A stretch of DNA of 56,689 nt from assembly GCA_902802795.1 (NCBI GenBank), contig CADCNI010000013.1, positions 1 through 56,689 on the forward strand. Reading direction: 5' to 3'. This DNA comes from an uncultured Ruminococcus sp. GTDB taxonomy: Bacteria > Bacillota > Clostridia > Oscillospirales > Acutalibacteraceae. Both the position numbers and the translations under genes were made by a program. Below are positions 16,465 to 25,638 of the stretch, one piece after another (within the stretch, counting starts at the first letter, position 1; each line of letters starts with the position of its first letter). A model generated the notes under the pieces. It was not told the DNA's origin. It was given only the letters and a program-made list of their open reading frames with translations, and did not search any database.

Positions 16465-19400
16465 TTACGCGACCGTCACATAAAAGCCTGTGGACTTGCC
16501 GCCGTAGCTGACGATAATCTTCTGCTGCCCCTTGGCATTCAGCTTGCCGGAGGGCGTGCAGAGGAATCCGACCGAGGTTTCCTTGGTGGTGCCGTCGGAA
16601 TAGGTGACTTTCAGCACCATGCCGGACGAATTGAAGGTTTCGCCCACCTTGTAGGTGCGTTTGGTGGGGAGCTTCCTGATAGTCACAGAGGAAATGACCC
16701 TGTTGGCCGTCACATAGAAACCGGTAGACTTGCCGCAATAGGAGACGACGACTTTCTGCTGTCCCACGGCAGTGAGCGTAGAGGGGGTGCAGGTGAAGCC
16801 GCTCGTGATCTCTTTGGTCGTGCCGTCGGCATAGCTGACTTTGAGAATCATGCCGCCGGTATTGAGACTTTGGCCTGTGTTATACGTCAGCTTGGTCGGC
16901 TTTTTCCGGATGACGACAGAGGACACCGTCTTGTCAACCGTCACATAGAAGCCCGTGGACTTGCCGCCGAAGCTCACCACGATCTTCTTCTGTCCGACGG
17001 CGGTGAACTTGCCGGACGGCGTGCAGGTGTAGCCGCCTGTCACTTCCGCGGTGGAGTTGTCGGCATAGGTCACTTTCAGCACCATGCCCGCACTGCTGAA
17101 AGTTTCGCCTACCCCATAGACTTTCTTCGTGGGCAGTTTTTTGATGACAACGGAGGACACGCTCTGGTTCGCCTTGTTGACGGACACGTAGAAGCCTGTG
17201 GATTTGCCGCCGAGACTCACCACGATCTTCTGCTGTCCCGCCGTGTTGAATTTGGACGGCGTACAGGTAAAGCCGCTTGTCACGTCGGCAGTAGAATTGT
17301 CGGAATAGTGGATTCTCACGGTCATGCCGCTCGCGTTAAAGCTCTCCCCGACCAGGTAAACCTGCTTAGCGGGCTTTTTCTTAATGGTGACGGAGGTGAT
17401 CTCCTTGTTGACCGTCACATAGAAGCTCGCGGATTTGCCGCCGTAGCTGACGACAATTTTCTGCTGTCCGGCGGTGGTCAGCTTGCCCGAAGGCGTGCAG
17501 GTGAAGCCGCTCGTGATCTCGGCGGCGGTGCTGTTGGAATAGGTGATTTTCAGCTTCATGCCGCTCGCATCAAAAGTTTCTCCGACCTTATAGGAGAGCT
17601 TGGTCGGCTTTTTGTTGACGGCAATGGAAGTGATGGTCTTTTCTGTTTCCTTGACCGTCACATAGAAGCCGGCGGACACGCCGCCGTAGCTGACGGTGAT
17701 CTTCTGCTGTCCCACGGCGGTGAGTTTGCCGGACGGCGTGCAGGTGAAGCCGCTCGTGATTTCCTTGGTCGTGCCGTTGGTGTATTTCACGGTCAGCGTC
17801 ATACCGCTCGCGTTGAAGGTTTCACCCGCATTGTAGGTGAGTTTGGTCGGCTTGGATTTGACGGCAATGGAACTGACCTTGACCAGCTTGGCGGCTTCCG
17901 TCAGATTGAGGTCGGTGGGGATCCGATAGAAATCCACGCTGCCCGAAGCGCCATACCAGACAATGCCGTCACCCACGACGATGGGCGCGCAGTCGGACAG
18001 ACCCTCGCTGTAATAGGCCTCTTTGACCGTGACGACGGAACCCACCGTCTGGCCGCTCCCATTGATGGCCTGACATTTCAGATACTTGTTCGCGTCGCTG
18101 TCGCTTTCCTCCCACATCACGATCAGGCGGTTGTCGCTGACCTTGACCAGATAGGGGTTGCTGACGGTCATATTGGCCCCCTCCGCGTAATGGGTCAGCC
18201 ATGTGAGCGAAGTCGCGCCGCTGCTGAGATTGGTTTTGGGCGTGACGGTGAGGAAGATATTCTTCTGTGTGCGGCTGGCATATTCCGCGTCCTGCGTCAC
18301 CGAGCTGCCGACCACAATGGCGCTCGAGGAGGACAGTTCCAGACCGCCGACCGTCGCCTTTGTCTCATTGTTGCCCGTAGTGCCTTGCAGGGCCAGAACG
18401 TCGCAGGTTCCCACATTGCCGCCCGTCGTGGTCTTCTTGACCAGCACGACCGAACGGGGATGCGCGTCGCCGTGATCGGCGGTGTAGACATAGCCGCCGT
18501 CGGTGCGGATGTACTGATTGAAGGAATGGGAGACATAGCCGGTGCTGATGTTCCACACATTCGACCGCGAGTAAACGGTATTCAGGCTTTCCTTGTTGAC
18601 AAAGAAAGACATGTTGGACTGATGGTGCAGACCGTCGGAGGATTGATACATCTCATGCGCCGTGTGAATGTAGAGATTGTCGCCGTCCTCCGCCATGCTG
18701 ACCGTGCCGGCGTCAAACGGAATATAGGTGTTCTCTCCGTAGAAAGACTTGCTGCCGAGACGGTTCCACGACTTGTCGTACTTGGTGACCCTGACGACCT
18801 CCACGCTGTTGCTTTCGTCGAGATTGTTCTGCCCGCTGACGACAAAATTATATTGGCTGCCCGCGAAGAAGCCGCCGAAAACCGGCAGTTCCAGCGCCAC
18901 CGTTTTCGCGGTTTTGAGGGTAAAGTCGGAGGAATAATTTTCGACGATCAGTTCGGAATTGATCTGCTCCACGCGGGTCAGCGTCCCGTTGTAGTTGTAA
19001 AGGTAAGAGTTGGCCACGCGGCCCCACGCGTTCCGATAGCCTGTATAATTGTGCTTGCCCATGTTGTTGCTGGCGGTCGCCTTGGCCGCGACCATTTTGT
19101 AATCCGACAGCACAGGGCCGGAATAGGCGGTGACGGCCTTAAAGGTAAGACCGTGATTTTCCGCGTAGGTTTGCAGGGTGGAATTGGCGGGGCCGTGCAG
19201 CACCGTACCCGAATCAAAAACGTCGCCGACATCCGAAATGGTGACATTCGGATTTTCCACAAACACATGTTCCAACTGGCTCGAATTGAGCGCGTCGGTG
19301 TAAATGTACCCCACGGAAGCGGGTACGTTGAAGCTGCTGCCCCAGCGATAGGGTACCTTGACCAACTCCGTCATCTTCTTGTCATACAGCACGCCCGCCG

Positions 19401-20061
19401 AATCGCAGTATTCCGTGTTGGCGCTGTCCACCGTGATCGTCTCCAGCCTGAAGCAATAAATAAATGCCTGCGCCCCTACGATCTTGACCGATGCGGGAAT
19501 CCGCATGGAAGTAAAGGAGTAACAATTGTAAAAAGCGCGCATACCGATGGTTTCCAGATTTTTCGGCAGGGTGAGTCCGCTGATGCCGAAGCAGCGATAG
19601 AACGAATAGGTACCGATGCTTTTGACCGAGTCGGGCAGCGTGATGTCCTTGAGGTTTTCGCAGCCGCCAAAGGCGAAATCACCGATCGACGTGATATTCC
19701 CGCTGAATTTGACCGTGCGGATATCCAGCCCATACCACGGAGCCGCAAACATGTTGAAATCCTTCATTGCGCCGCTGCCGCTGATGGTGAGCGTGCCGCT
19801 GCTTTCGTCGAATTTCCACGTCAGCTTTTCGCCGCAGGTGCCGCTGGTGGCAGCCCCCTCGGCATTCTTGACCTGCTCGCTGACGGTCACTCTTTCGCCC
19901 TCCGGCACAAACGAAACCTCCGGTTCCTTCTCCGAAACGACAACCGGCTGCTCCGCCGCAATGTCCGAATCCGAAACATTCGCCGCAAAGACCTGCCCGC
20001 TCATGGACACAAACAGCGCCGCCGTCAGCAGCAGCGACATTATTTTCCTGTGTTTCACCAA
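16465..20061 (-). CDS. Secreted LRR protein with beta-strand-rich middle and six Ig-like (Big_3) repeats
   Basis: This 1198-aa protein is a paralogue of the neighbour at 12397. A signal peptide ends at VFAA. A WKFDESSGTLTISGSGAM strand follows, then five BspA-type LRRs (about 95-260), then about 480 residues of strand-rich sequence with repeated Trp/Tyr/Gly turns that may form a beta-propeller. Six Big_3 Ig-like repeats fill about 735-1198. No anchor is seen. Start: TTG at 20061 lies 8 bp after AAGGAG; an adjacent GTG (20058) is possible. The last Ig repeat is nearly identical at DNA level to the last repeat of the neighbour, which points to recent gene conversion. It has its own promoter and terminator. 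Confidence 0.88.
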   Translation of the reverse strand: MVKHRKIMSLLLTAALFVSMSGQVFAANVSDSDIAAEQPVVVSEKEPEVSFVPEGERVTVSEQVKNAEGAATSGTCGEKLTWKFDESSGTLTISGSGAMKDFNMFAAPWYGLDIRTVKFSGNITSIGDFAFGGCENLKDITLPDSVKSIGTYSFYRCFGISGLTLPKNLETIGMRAFYNCYSFTSMRIPASVKIVGAQAFIYCFRLETITVDSANTEYCDSAGVLYDKKMTELVKVPYRWGSSFNVPASVGYIYTDALNSSQLEHVFVENPNVTISDVGDVFDSGTVLHGPANSTLQTYAENHGLTFKAVTAYSGPVLSDYKMVAAKATASNNMGKHNYTGYRNAWGRVANSYLYNYNGTLTRVEQINSELIVENYSSDFTLKTAKTVALELPVFGGFFAGSQYNFVVSGQNNLDESNSVEVVRVTKYDKSWNRLGSKSFYGENTYIPFDAGTVSMAEDGDNLYIHTAHEMYQSSDGLHHQSNMSFFVNKESLNTVYSRSNVWNISTGYVSHSFNQYIRTDGGYVYTADHGDAHPRSVVLVKKTTTGGNVGTCDVLALQGTTGNNETKATVGGLELSSSSAIVVGSSVTQDAEYASRTQKNIFLTVTPKTNLSSGATSLTWLTHYAEGANMTVSNPYLVKVSDNRLIVMWEESDSDANKYLKCQAINGSGQTVGSVVTVKEAYYSEGLSDCAPIVVGDGIVWYGASGSVDFYRIPTDLNLTEAAKLVKVSSIAVKSKPTKLTYNAGETFNASGMTLTVKYTNGTTKEITSGFTCTPSGKLTAVGQQKITVSYGGVSAGFYVTVKETEKTITSIAVNKKPTKLSYKVGETFDASGMKLKITYSNSTAAEITSGFTCTPSGKLTTAGQQKIVVSYGGKSASFYVTVNKEITSVTIKKKPAKQVYLVGESFNASGMTVRIHYSDNSTADVTSGFTCTPSKFNTAGQQKIVVSLGGKSTGFYVSVNKANQSVSSVVIKKLPTKKVYGVGETFSSAGMVLKVTYADNSTAEVTGGYTCTPSGKFTAVGQKKIVVSFGGKSTGFYVTVDKTVSSVVIRKKPTKLTYNTGQSLNTGGMILKVSYADGTTKEITSGFTCTPSTLTAVGQQKVVVSYCGKSTGFYVTANRVISSVTIRKLPTKRTYKVGETFNSSGMVLKVTYSDGTTKETSVGFLCTPSGKLNAKGQQKIIVSYGGKSTGFYVTVA

Positions 20062-20137
20062 TATTCTCTCTCCTTGCTCTGTTGATTTTGACCGTTCGTC
20101 ACCGTCTGTCCCTTTTATCCGATACCGATACCAATAT

Positions 20138-20167
20138 ATTATACAATAACCGCATAAGAAATGTCAA
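20138..20167 (-). promoter_or_regulatory. Promoter of the 16465-20061 gene
   Basis: TTGACA (20167-20162), 18-bp spacer, TATAAT (20143-20138). Confidence 0.78.
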
Positions 20168-20214
20168 GACGCGAGGCAAAAGCAAACAAAAAATCCCGCT
20201 CCAGATTTTACAAC

Positions 20215-20260
20215 AAAACCGTCTGCCAAGCGGATGTTGCACGACCCGGCAAACGGTTTT
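20215..20260 (-). terminator. Terminator of the rpn gene
   Basis: AAAACCGTTTGCC (20260-20248) pairs with GGCAGACGGTTTT (20227-20215), one mismatch, followed by GTTG. It sits 39 bp beyond the stop codon. Confidence 0.65.
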
Positions 20261-20298
20261 GATTGGTGCGTTATTTGGTGCGTTATGTTGTTCGGATC

Positions 20299-21138
20299 TC
20301 ACTCATCCAACAGTTCCCGGATTTCTTCCTCCGTCATGCCTTTGGCACGCCATTTTTCCATCAGGGTCTGCTTCACTTCGGCTCTGCCTTCCGCCAGTCC
20401 TGCCGCCTTGCCTTCCTTGAAGCCTTCACGACGCGATCCGATGATCGCATTTTCTTCGTCATGCATTCGCTTTTCCCGATAATACGCCTCCTGACGCACC
20501 TTTTCGTCCGCGCTCAGGTGACGGAGCATCACGATTGTCTTTTTCACTTCCGGTATCGCTGTCGTTTGCTGAATCGCCATCAGATCTCCCTCCGTTTCCG
20601 CATTTATCAGATGGAGCCAATCCTCCATCGCTTGGTTTTTCCGGACATTATTCAGTTTCTTGAGTTCAAAAAAGTGTATGCCCAGCTTGTCGGTCAATAC
20701 CTCATGCCGGCTCTTTTCCATCACCACAAAATCCGAATGATAGTCCTCACAATCGAACATATTGAAATTGATAATGTTGACGCAGTAGGTCTTCTTCAAA
20801 TCGCCGTACGCATTGCCCGATTTCAGATCCCCGCCGTACATCCTCGACCAATAGAACAGTGTCCGCTCCCGGAAATCCGGTTCGTAATTGATCTGCATTT
20901 CCACATTCACCGTCTGATCGTCCACATTCAGCTTCAAATCCAGACGGCTGAATTTTCCTTCCATTTCTTCCGGCGGCAGTTCCACATTCTGAATCTCTAT
21001 CTTCCGGATGGTTTCCCGCGGTATCTCCAGCAAAGCGGAAATCATCGCGGCGATAATGTCCTCGTTTTTCTCGTCCCCGAATACTCTCTTGAAAATCACG
21101 TCAAGCTTTAATTTGACAATCGGCTGCTGCATATCCAT
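20299..21138 (-). CDS. Rpn family PD-(D/E)XK nuclease (recombination-promoting nuclease/putative transposase)
   Basis: This 279-aa protein belongs to the Rpn/PDDEXK_2 family. It opens VKLKLDVIFKRVFGDEKNEDI, and the nuclease core shows LDLKLNVDDQTVNVEMQINYE, giving the Asp...ExQ catalytic arrangement. FRERTLFYWSRMYGGDL is the usual helix after it. The C-terminal 60 residues are charged helical with EGKAAGLAEGRAE, a short form of the 4-residue repeats seen in these proteins. Rpn proteins are DNA endonucleases reported to act in phage defence, with the C-terminal domain made separately as an inhibitor. Here I see no good internal ribosome site. Start at 21138, 9 bp after AAGGGG; ATGs at 21147 and 21144 abut that site. 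It has its own promoter and terminator. Confidence 0.85.
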   Translation of the reverse strand: MDMQQPIVKLKLDVIFKRVFGDEKNEDIIAAMISALLEIPRETIRKIEIQNVELPPEEMEGKFSRLDLKLNVDDQTVNVEMQINYEPDFRERTLFYWSRMYGGDLKSGNAYGDLKKTYCVNIINFNMFDCEDYHSDFVVMEKSRHEVLTDKLGIHFFELKKLNNVRKNQAMEDWLHLINAETEGDLMAIQQTTAIPEVKKTIVMLRHLSADEKVRQEAYYREKRMHDEENAIIGSRREGFKEGKAAGLAEGRAEVKQTLMEKWRAKGMTEEEIRELLDE

Positions 21139-21161
21139 CGGCATCATCCCCTTCTGTTTTC

Positions 21162-21190
21162 ATTATACCACATTGACAGCCACATTGCAA
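21162..21190 (-). promoter_or_regulatory. Promoter of the rpn gene
   Basis: TTGCAA (21190-21185), 17-bp spacer, TATAAT (21167-21162) with an upstream TGG (extended -10). Confidence 0.75.
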
Positions 21191-21235
21191 GAAAAAGACA
21201 GGCCCGCCGTTTTTTTCTCCCATTTCTCCGGCGGC

Positions 21236-21283
21236 AAAAAAATCCAACCCCTCCATGCACGGTGCATCTTGGGATTGGATTTT
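21236..21283 (-). terminator. Terminator of the lysozyme-like gene
   Basis: AAAATCCAA...TTGGATTTT outer stem with an inner GATGCACCGTGCATG hairpin, then a T7 run on the minus strand (21242-21236). Confidence 0.75.
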
Positions 21284-21310
21284 GTGTTCTTGGGTAATGA
21301 AAGAAAATTT

Positions 21311-22384
21311 TTACTCGACTGTCACATAATAGCCGGTGGATTTGCCACCGAAGCTGACGACGATCTTCTGCTTGCCCTTGGTGCTGAGCTTGCCGCCCGG
21401 CGTGCAGGTGAAGCCGCTGGTGACTTCCTTGGTGCTGCCGTCGGAATATGTAACCTTCAGCTTCATGCCGGTGGTGTCAAGCGAAGCGCCCTTTTTATAG
21501 GTCGGCTTGGAGGGCAACTTCTTGATAACAACTTCCTTCACCTGAATCGCTTTGGCGCTGTCGATCGCTTTCCATGTAGTCTTGCCGCACACGCCGTCCG
21601 CTGTCAGACCGTTGGCTTTCTGGAAGTTCTTGACCGTCGCCGCGGTACCGTTGCCGTAAGAGCCGTCCACACTGACACTGTAGCCGAGCGTCTTGAGCTT
21701 CTGCTGGATATACTTGACGTCATCGCCCTTGGCGCCTGTTCTGAGCGTGCGGACAAAGCTGCCGTTGAAAGCGACAGTGCTGGATTTGGAAGAGGTCACG
21801 GAAGGCGTCGCGGAAGTGGAAGCAACCGTGCCGCTGATGGTCTTGCCGTTGTAACCCTTGTATTTGTTCCAATACTTGTTCTTGGCGGTGTTGCCTCTGG
21901 TCACAGCCTTGGAAGCGCGTCTGGCGGGAACTTCATAATAATAGCACCAATAGTGACCCGCGTTGTAAGCGCCTTTGGACGTGTTGTCAACGCCGCGGAT
22001 GTAGTTGAGAATCTTCTTGTAGGACTTGGTGTTCAGCTCGTAGTTGAGGTAAGCCAACTGGCCGTCCAGTGTGGCCGGATCCAGACCGTTCTTTTTGCAG
22101 TAGTTCTTGAGCGCCGTCCAGCGGGATTTATGCCACTGGCAGATACCGTAGCTGGTGCCGCCGTCGCTGATTGTCCCGAGCTTGAAATTGGACTCATATT
22201 GGATGTTTGCGAGAACGCCGCACGCGCCTGCCGTGTTGAGTTTCATGTTGCTGACCAGATAATTGTAGATTCTCTGTTCATTGGTAAGTACGGTTCCTGC
22301 CTCCACTTTGGACTGAGCGCCGATGCCGAAAACGGTGAAGCATACAAGAATCGCGGCAATAATTCGTTTCGTCTGTTGTTTCAT
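21311..22384 (-). CDS. Secreted phage-tail-lysozyme-like / peptidoglycan-binding protein with one Ig-like repeat
   Basis: This 357-aa protein has a signal peptide (first 29 residues). Residues 33-185 match the phage tail lysozyme fold (Phage_lysozyme2): RIYNYLVSNMKLNTAGACGVLANIQYESNF, then YGICQWHKSRWTALKNYC, with the likely catalytic Glu in YESN. Residues 210-275 are a PG_binding_1 domain (GDDVKYIQQKLKTLGY...GVCGKTTWKAI). Residues 283-357 form a single Big_3 Ig-like repeat like those of the giant neighbours, and this is shown by near-identical sequence. It probably hydrolyses peptidoglycan outside the cell. The shared Ig module suggests a common surface-retention or binding function for all four Ig proteins, which is inference. 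Confidence 0.87.
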   Translation of the reverse strand: MKQQTKRIIAAILVCFTVFGIGAQSKVEAGTVLTNEQRIYNYLVSNMKLNTAGACGVLANIQYESNFKLGTISDGGTSYGICQWHKSRWTALKNYCKKNGLDPATLDGQLAYLNYELNTKSYKKILNYIRGVDNTSKGAYNAGHYWCYYYEVPARRASKAVTRGNTAKNKYWNKYKGYNGKTISGTVASTSATPSVTSSKSSTVAFNGSFVRTLRTGAKGDDVKYIQQKLKTLGYSVSVDGSYGNGTAATVKNFQKANGLTADGVCGKTTWKAIDSAKAIQVKEVVIKKLPSKPTYKKGASLDTTGMKLKVTYSDGSTKEVTSGFTCTPGGKLSTKGKQKIVVSFGGKSTGYYVTVE

Positions 22385-22443
22385 GGTAAAAACCTCCGTT
22401 ACTTTTTTTGATAATTCTTTGTCAATCTTTTAGCAACGTGGAA

Positions 22444-22473
22444 ATTATAGCATACCGTTTGTGGATCTGTCAA
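22444..22473 (-). promoter_or_regulatory. Promoter of the lysozyme-like gene
   Basis: TTGACA (22473-22468), 18-bp spacer, TATAAT (22449-22444) with TGC before it (extended -10). The 22474-22646 stretch holds no gene. Confidence 0.8.
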
Positions 22474-22646
22474 CCTCTTTTGTCATTTTTTTGTTTTATT
22501 TTTGTAATCCTTGTCATTTTTCTGTCATTTGAACAAAAAAAGAAAGTAAAATACCGCCACCATCATGGCAATTGACCATCGGTTTTCCACCGTTTTTGCC
22601 ATAATGATGACGATATTTTGATGATTTCGTGGTGTATAAGTTGCAA

Positions 22647-23576
22647 TCAAGTAAGATTTTCTCCACATACCATTGAAGCACTGCCTTCCGACGCGGTGTT
22701 TTGTTTGAGCTGCGCCAGGATAATGCCGCTCAGAATCAGAGCGCAGCCGAGATAGCCCTGCGGCTCCATATGCGCGTGGAGAATGAGCACACCGCCGATT
22801 ACGCTGAATACCGACTCGGTGGAAAGAACGATAGCTGACACAGTGGGATCCGTGTTCTTTTGCCCCAATGTCTGACAGGTATAGGCCACGCCCACCGACA
22901 TGATACCGCCATAGAGCAGAGGAACCAGCGCCGCTTTCACGCCTGCCGCGGTGCCATCTTCCCACAGCAGCGCACAGAAAAGGCTCTCCGCGCTGCACAC
23001 GATAAACTGCCCCATCGAGAATTTCAGCGGGCTCACTTCATCCACGAATTTGTCGATCACCAGAATATGCCCTGCCCACAGCACCGAACCGATCAGCACG
23101 CAGATTTCTCCCGCGCCGAAGGACAGCGTGAAGCTCTCATCCAGATTGAGCAGCAGCAGACCGGCCACCGCCAGCAGCGCGCCGATCCACACATACAGCC
23201 CCGTCCTGCGGCGAAAGAACAGGAACGACGCGACAGGCACATTCACGGTGTAGAGTCCCGTGATGAATCCCGCCTTTCCCGCGGGCGTACCAAGCTCCAC
23301 ACCGTATTGCTGCATGGTGGAAGCCAGAAACAGCACTGTTCCCGTAAACAATGAGGCGATCACCAGTTTTTTCCACCCGCTGCGGCTCATGGATTCCCTC
23401 CCAAACAGCGCAATCACCGGAACCAGCGACACGGCCCCCAATGCAAACCGGATGCCGTTGAAGGTAAAGGTGCCGAGATACTGCGCGCCTACCTCCTGCG
23501 CCACAAACGCCAGTCCCCAGATCACGGCGGTCAGCACTAACAGGAAGAAGGATTGGATTTGATTTTTTCTTTTCAT
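22647..23576 (-). CDS. EamA/DMT family transporter
   Basis: This 309-aa protein has ten predicted membrane helices arranged as two EamA halves (about 8-145 and 160-300). The first half opens FLLVLTAVIWGLAFVAQEVG and the second has ICVLIGSVLWAGHILVIDKF, both DMT hallmarks. Members export metabolites, amino acids or drugs; the substrate cannot be read from the sequence. AGGGAG lies about 13 bp before the ATG chosen here, and upstream in-frame codons run into the terminator of the ABC operon. It is a single gene between a terminator and a gene-free stretch. Confidence 0.88.
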   Translation of the reverse strand: MKRKNQIQSFFLLVLTAVIWGLAFVAQEVGAQYLGTFTFNGIRFALGAVSLVPVIALFGRESMSRSGWKKLVIASLFTGTVLFLASTMQQYGVELGTPAGKAGFITGLYTVNVPVASFLFFRRRTGLYVWIGALLAVAGLLLLNLDESFTLSFGAGEICVLIGSVLWAGHILVIDKFVDEVSPLKFSMGQFIVCSAESLFCALLWEDGTAAGVKAALVPLLYGGIMSVGVAYTCQTLGQKNTDPTVSAIVLSTESVFSVIGGVLILHAHMEPQGYLGCALILSGIILAQLKQNTASEGSASMVCGENLT

Positions 23577-23602
23577 ATATATACACACGCTCCCTAAACG
23601 AT

Positions 23603-23648
23603 AAAAAAACCGCCGCATCCCTGACCCGTCAGGGCGGATGTGCGGCGG
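23603..23648 (-). terminator. Terminator of the amino-acid ABC operon
   Basis: CCGCCGCA/TGCGGCGG outer stem (23648-23641 and 23617-23610) with an inner CCTGACGGGTCAGG stem, followed by T7 (23609-23603) on the minus strand. Confidence 0.85.
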
Positions 23649-23672
23649 TCGGATGATAAATGATAAAATAAA

Positions 23673-24431
23673 TTACAGAATACTCTGTAAAAACTGCTGG
23701 GTACGGGGATTCTGCGGATGGTTGAACATCTCTTCGGGGGCGGATTCTTCCATAATCACGCCGTCCGCCATGAATACTACCCTGTCCGCCACCTCGCGGG
23801 CAAATCCCATTTCATGCGTCACGCACAGCATGGTCATGCCTTCCTCCGCGAGCTTCTTCATGACATTAAGCACTTCGCCCACCAACTCCGGGTCAAGCGC
23901 TGAGGTCGGCTCGTCAAAAAGCATGATCTTGGGCTGCATCGCCAGCGCCCGTGCGATTGCCACACGCTGCTTCTGACCGCCCGACAGCTTGGAGGGATAT
24001 TCGTCCGCTTTTTCGGAAAGACCCACATCCTCCAGCAGCTTGCGCGCCAGCGGTTCGATTTCCTCTTTGGTCTTGCCCTTGACGGTCATGGGAGCGAGCA
24101 TCAGGTTTTCCAGCACGGTCTTATGCGGGAAAAGATTGAAGTGCTGAAACACCATGCCCATTTCGAGCATGAGTTCCTTGTGGCGCTTCTTATCCATGCT
24201 TTCCACCGTACGGTCGTGTTCGCGGTGGAGAAACAGCTCGTCTTCGATGAAGATTTTACCGCCCGTGATGGTTTCGAGCTGGTTGAGAGAACGCAGGAAG
24301 GTGGATTTACCCGCGCCGGAGGGGCCGATGATGCAGATGACCTCACCGTTTTCCACGGTCAGGCTGATGTCTTTGAGCACCTCGAGCGAACCGAATTTCT
24401 TGCTGACGTGTTCCGTGCGAATCATTGACAT
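23673..24431 (-). CDS. Polar amino-acid ABC transporter, ATP-binding protein
   Basis: This 252-aa ATPase is of the GlnQ/HisP type. Walker A is GPSGAGKST, the Q-loop lies in [22 protein letters not shown], the signature is [15 protein letters not shown], and Walker B is [14 protein letters not shown], followed by a switch histidine in CVTHEMGFA. It energises import by the permease encoded 15 bp upstream and the binding protein at 25639. AAGGAGG lies 8 bp before the ATG at 24431. It is the last gene of the operon. Confidence 0.95.
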   Translation of the reverse strand: MSMIRTEHVSKKFGSLEVLKDISLTVENGEVICIIGPSGAGKSTFLRSLNQLETITGGKIFIEDELFLHREHDRTVESMDKKRHKELMLEMGMVFQHFNLFPHKTVLENLMLAPMTVKGKTKEEIEPLARKLLEDVGLSEKADEYPSKLSGGQKQRVAIARALAMQPKIMLFDEPTSALDPELVGEVLNVMKKLAEEGMTMLCVTHEMGFAREVADRVVFMADGVIMEESAPEEMFNHPQNPRTQQFLQSIL

Positions 24432-24446
24432 GGCAAATCCCTCCTT

Positions 24447-25508
24447 TTATTCATACACCGAGAATTTCTTCTCGAGTTTGCCGAAGATATACGTAAAGAA
24501 CGCGGTAATGACAAGGTAAATCGCCATCGCGGGCACAAAGACCAGGTAGGAACCGCTGGCGGAAATGGTCTTGGAAATGGTGGTGATATCCATCAGACCG
24601 ATGACGAACACCAGCGACGCGTCCTTGATGAGCATAACGAATTCATTACAGACCGGCGGAATCATTCTGCGCACCGACTGGGGAATGATGATCTTGCGCA
24701 TGGTCTGGCCGTAGGTCATGCCCAGTGCCTTGGCCGCTTCATATTGTCCCTTGTCGATGGATTCCACGGCCGCACGCACGATTTCGGCGCAATAGGCCGC
24801 GCTGTTGAGGGTGAAGGCGATGACCGCCGCCACAAACGCGCCCTTGAAAACCGCCTCCGGGTCGCTCACGTCGAACAGACCGCGCCAACTGAATCCCTCA
24901 AAAATGCCGGGAATGGCAAGATAGATGCAGAAAAGCTGAATCATCAGAGGGGTACCGCGGAAGAAGAAGATATAGGCGCGACAGGGCAGACTGATGAGGG
25001 GATTCTTGGAGATTTTTCCCAGCGCCAGAAAGATACTGATAATAAGTCCCAGCACAGTGGTGAGAATGGTCAGCAAAATGGTGAGCTTCGCACCGTAGAG
25101 CACGCTCTGGCCGCAGCCCAGCATACGGTAGGTGTAATTGACAAACTGACCGATGACATTCCATGCGCCTTCATCAGCGGGATGCACACCCACGAAGCCG
25201 ACATACTTTTCGCTCAGACCGTCCACCCCTGATGTGGTAAAGGACGCGTAATTGATAAAATACAGATCGTTATAGGTGACAACCACCTGACGGCGCGAAC
25301 GCGTTTCGTCAAGTTCCAGTTCACGGCGAACCTGCGCCGAAGCCTTGTCCATCATAGCCTGCTCGCTGGGCTTGAAGAAGGACAGCACCGTCGCCGCGAC
25401 AAACAGCGCCAGCAGCACGCCCACGATCACGCGGGTCTTTTGCTCCCACCGACGCACATCAAAGGCGGAAGCGACGGCCTTGCCGCCCTGTATCAACTTT
25501 TCTTTCAA
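24447..25508 (-). CDS. Polar amino-acid ABC transporter, permease
   Basis: This 353-aa HisM/GlnP-type permease has an N-terminal membrane segment, an unusual extracytoplasmic insertion of about 75 residues (about 55-130) and then the standard five-helix domain. The EAA loop is AAKALGMTYGQTMRKIIIPQSVRRMIPP. I place the start at the TTG at 25508 because GGAGG lies 9 bp upstream. An ATG at 25562 would add 18 residues but lies inside a strong hairpin. The family imports glutamine, histidine, cystine or similar; the substrate is undetermined. Confidence 0.9.
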   Translation of the reverse strand: MKEKLIQGGKAVASAFDVRRWEQKTRVIVGVLLALFVAATVLSFFKPSEQAMMDKASAQVRRELELDETRSRRQVVVTYNDLYFINYASFTTSGVDGLSEKYVGFVGVHPADEGAWNVIGQFVNYTYRMLGCGQSVLYGAKLTILLTILTTVLGLIISIFLALGKISKNPLISLPCRAYIFFFRGTPLMIQLFCIYLAIPGIFEGFSWRGLFDVSDPEAVFKGAFVAAVIAFTLNSAAYCAEIVRAAVESIDKGQYEAAKALGMTYGQTMRKIIIPQSVRRMIPPVCNEFVMLIKDASLVFVIGLMDITTISKTISASGSYLVFVPAMAIYLVITAFFTYIFGKLEKKFSVYE

Positions 25509-25536
25509 CTGACAACCCCTCCGTTTAAAATCAAGC

Positions 25537-25568
25537 AAAGGCACATAGGGAAAAGCCTCCATGTGCCT
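25537..25568 (-). promoter_or_regulatory. Intercistronic hairpin between binding-protein and permease genes
   Basis: AGGCACAT and ATGTGCCT can pair across a 14-nt loop, then TTTGCTTGATTTT follows. Such a partial terminator or 3' stabiliser commonly makes the binding protein more abundant than the membrane parts. Confidence 0.6.
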
Positions 25569-25638
25569 CTGCGTTTTCTGTTATGGCAACCATACGCCCT
25601 CTACGGGAGGCGTTGCCCTGCGTGTGATGTGACCGGAA

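Noticed and set aside
16411-20085. A 1224-codon plus-strand open frame opposite the second LRR/Ig gene
   Set aside because: It is the antisense of a repeat-rich gene with few stops. It encodes repeated His/Arg/Gly-rich segments, has no ribosome site and no domain.
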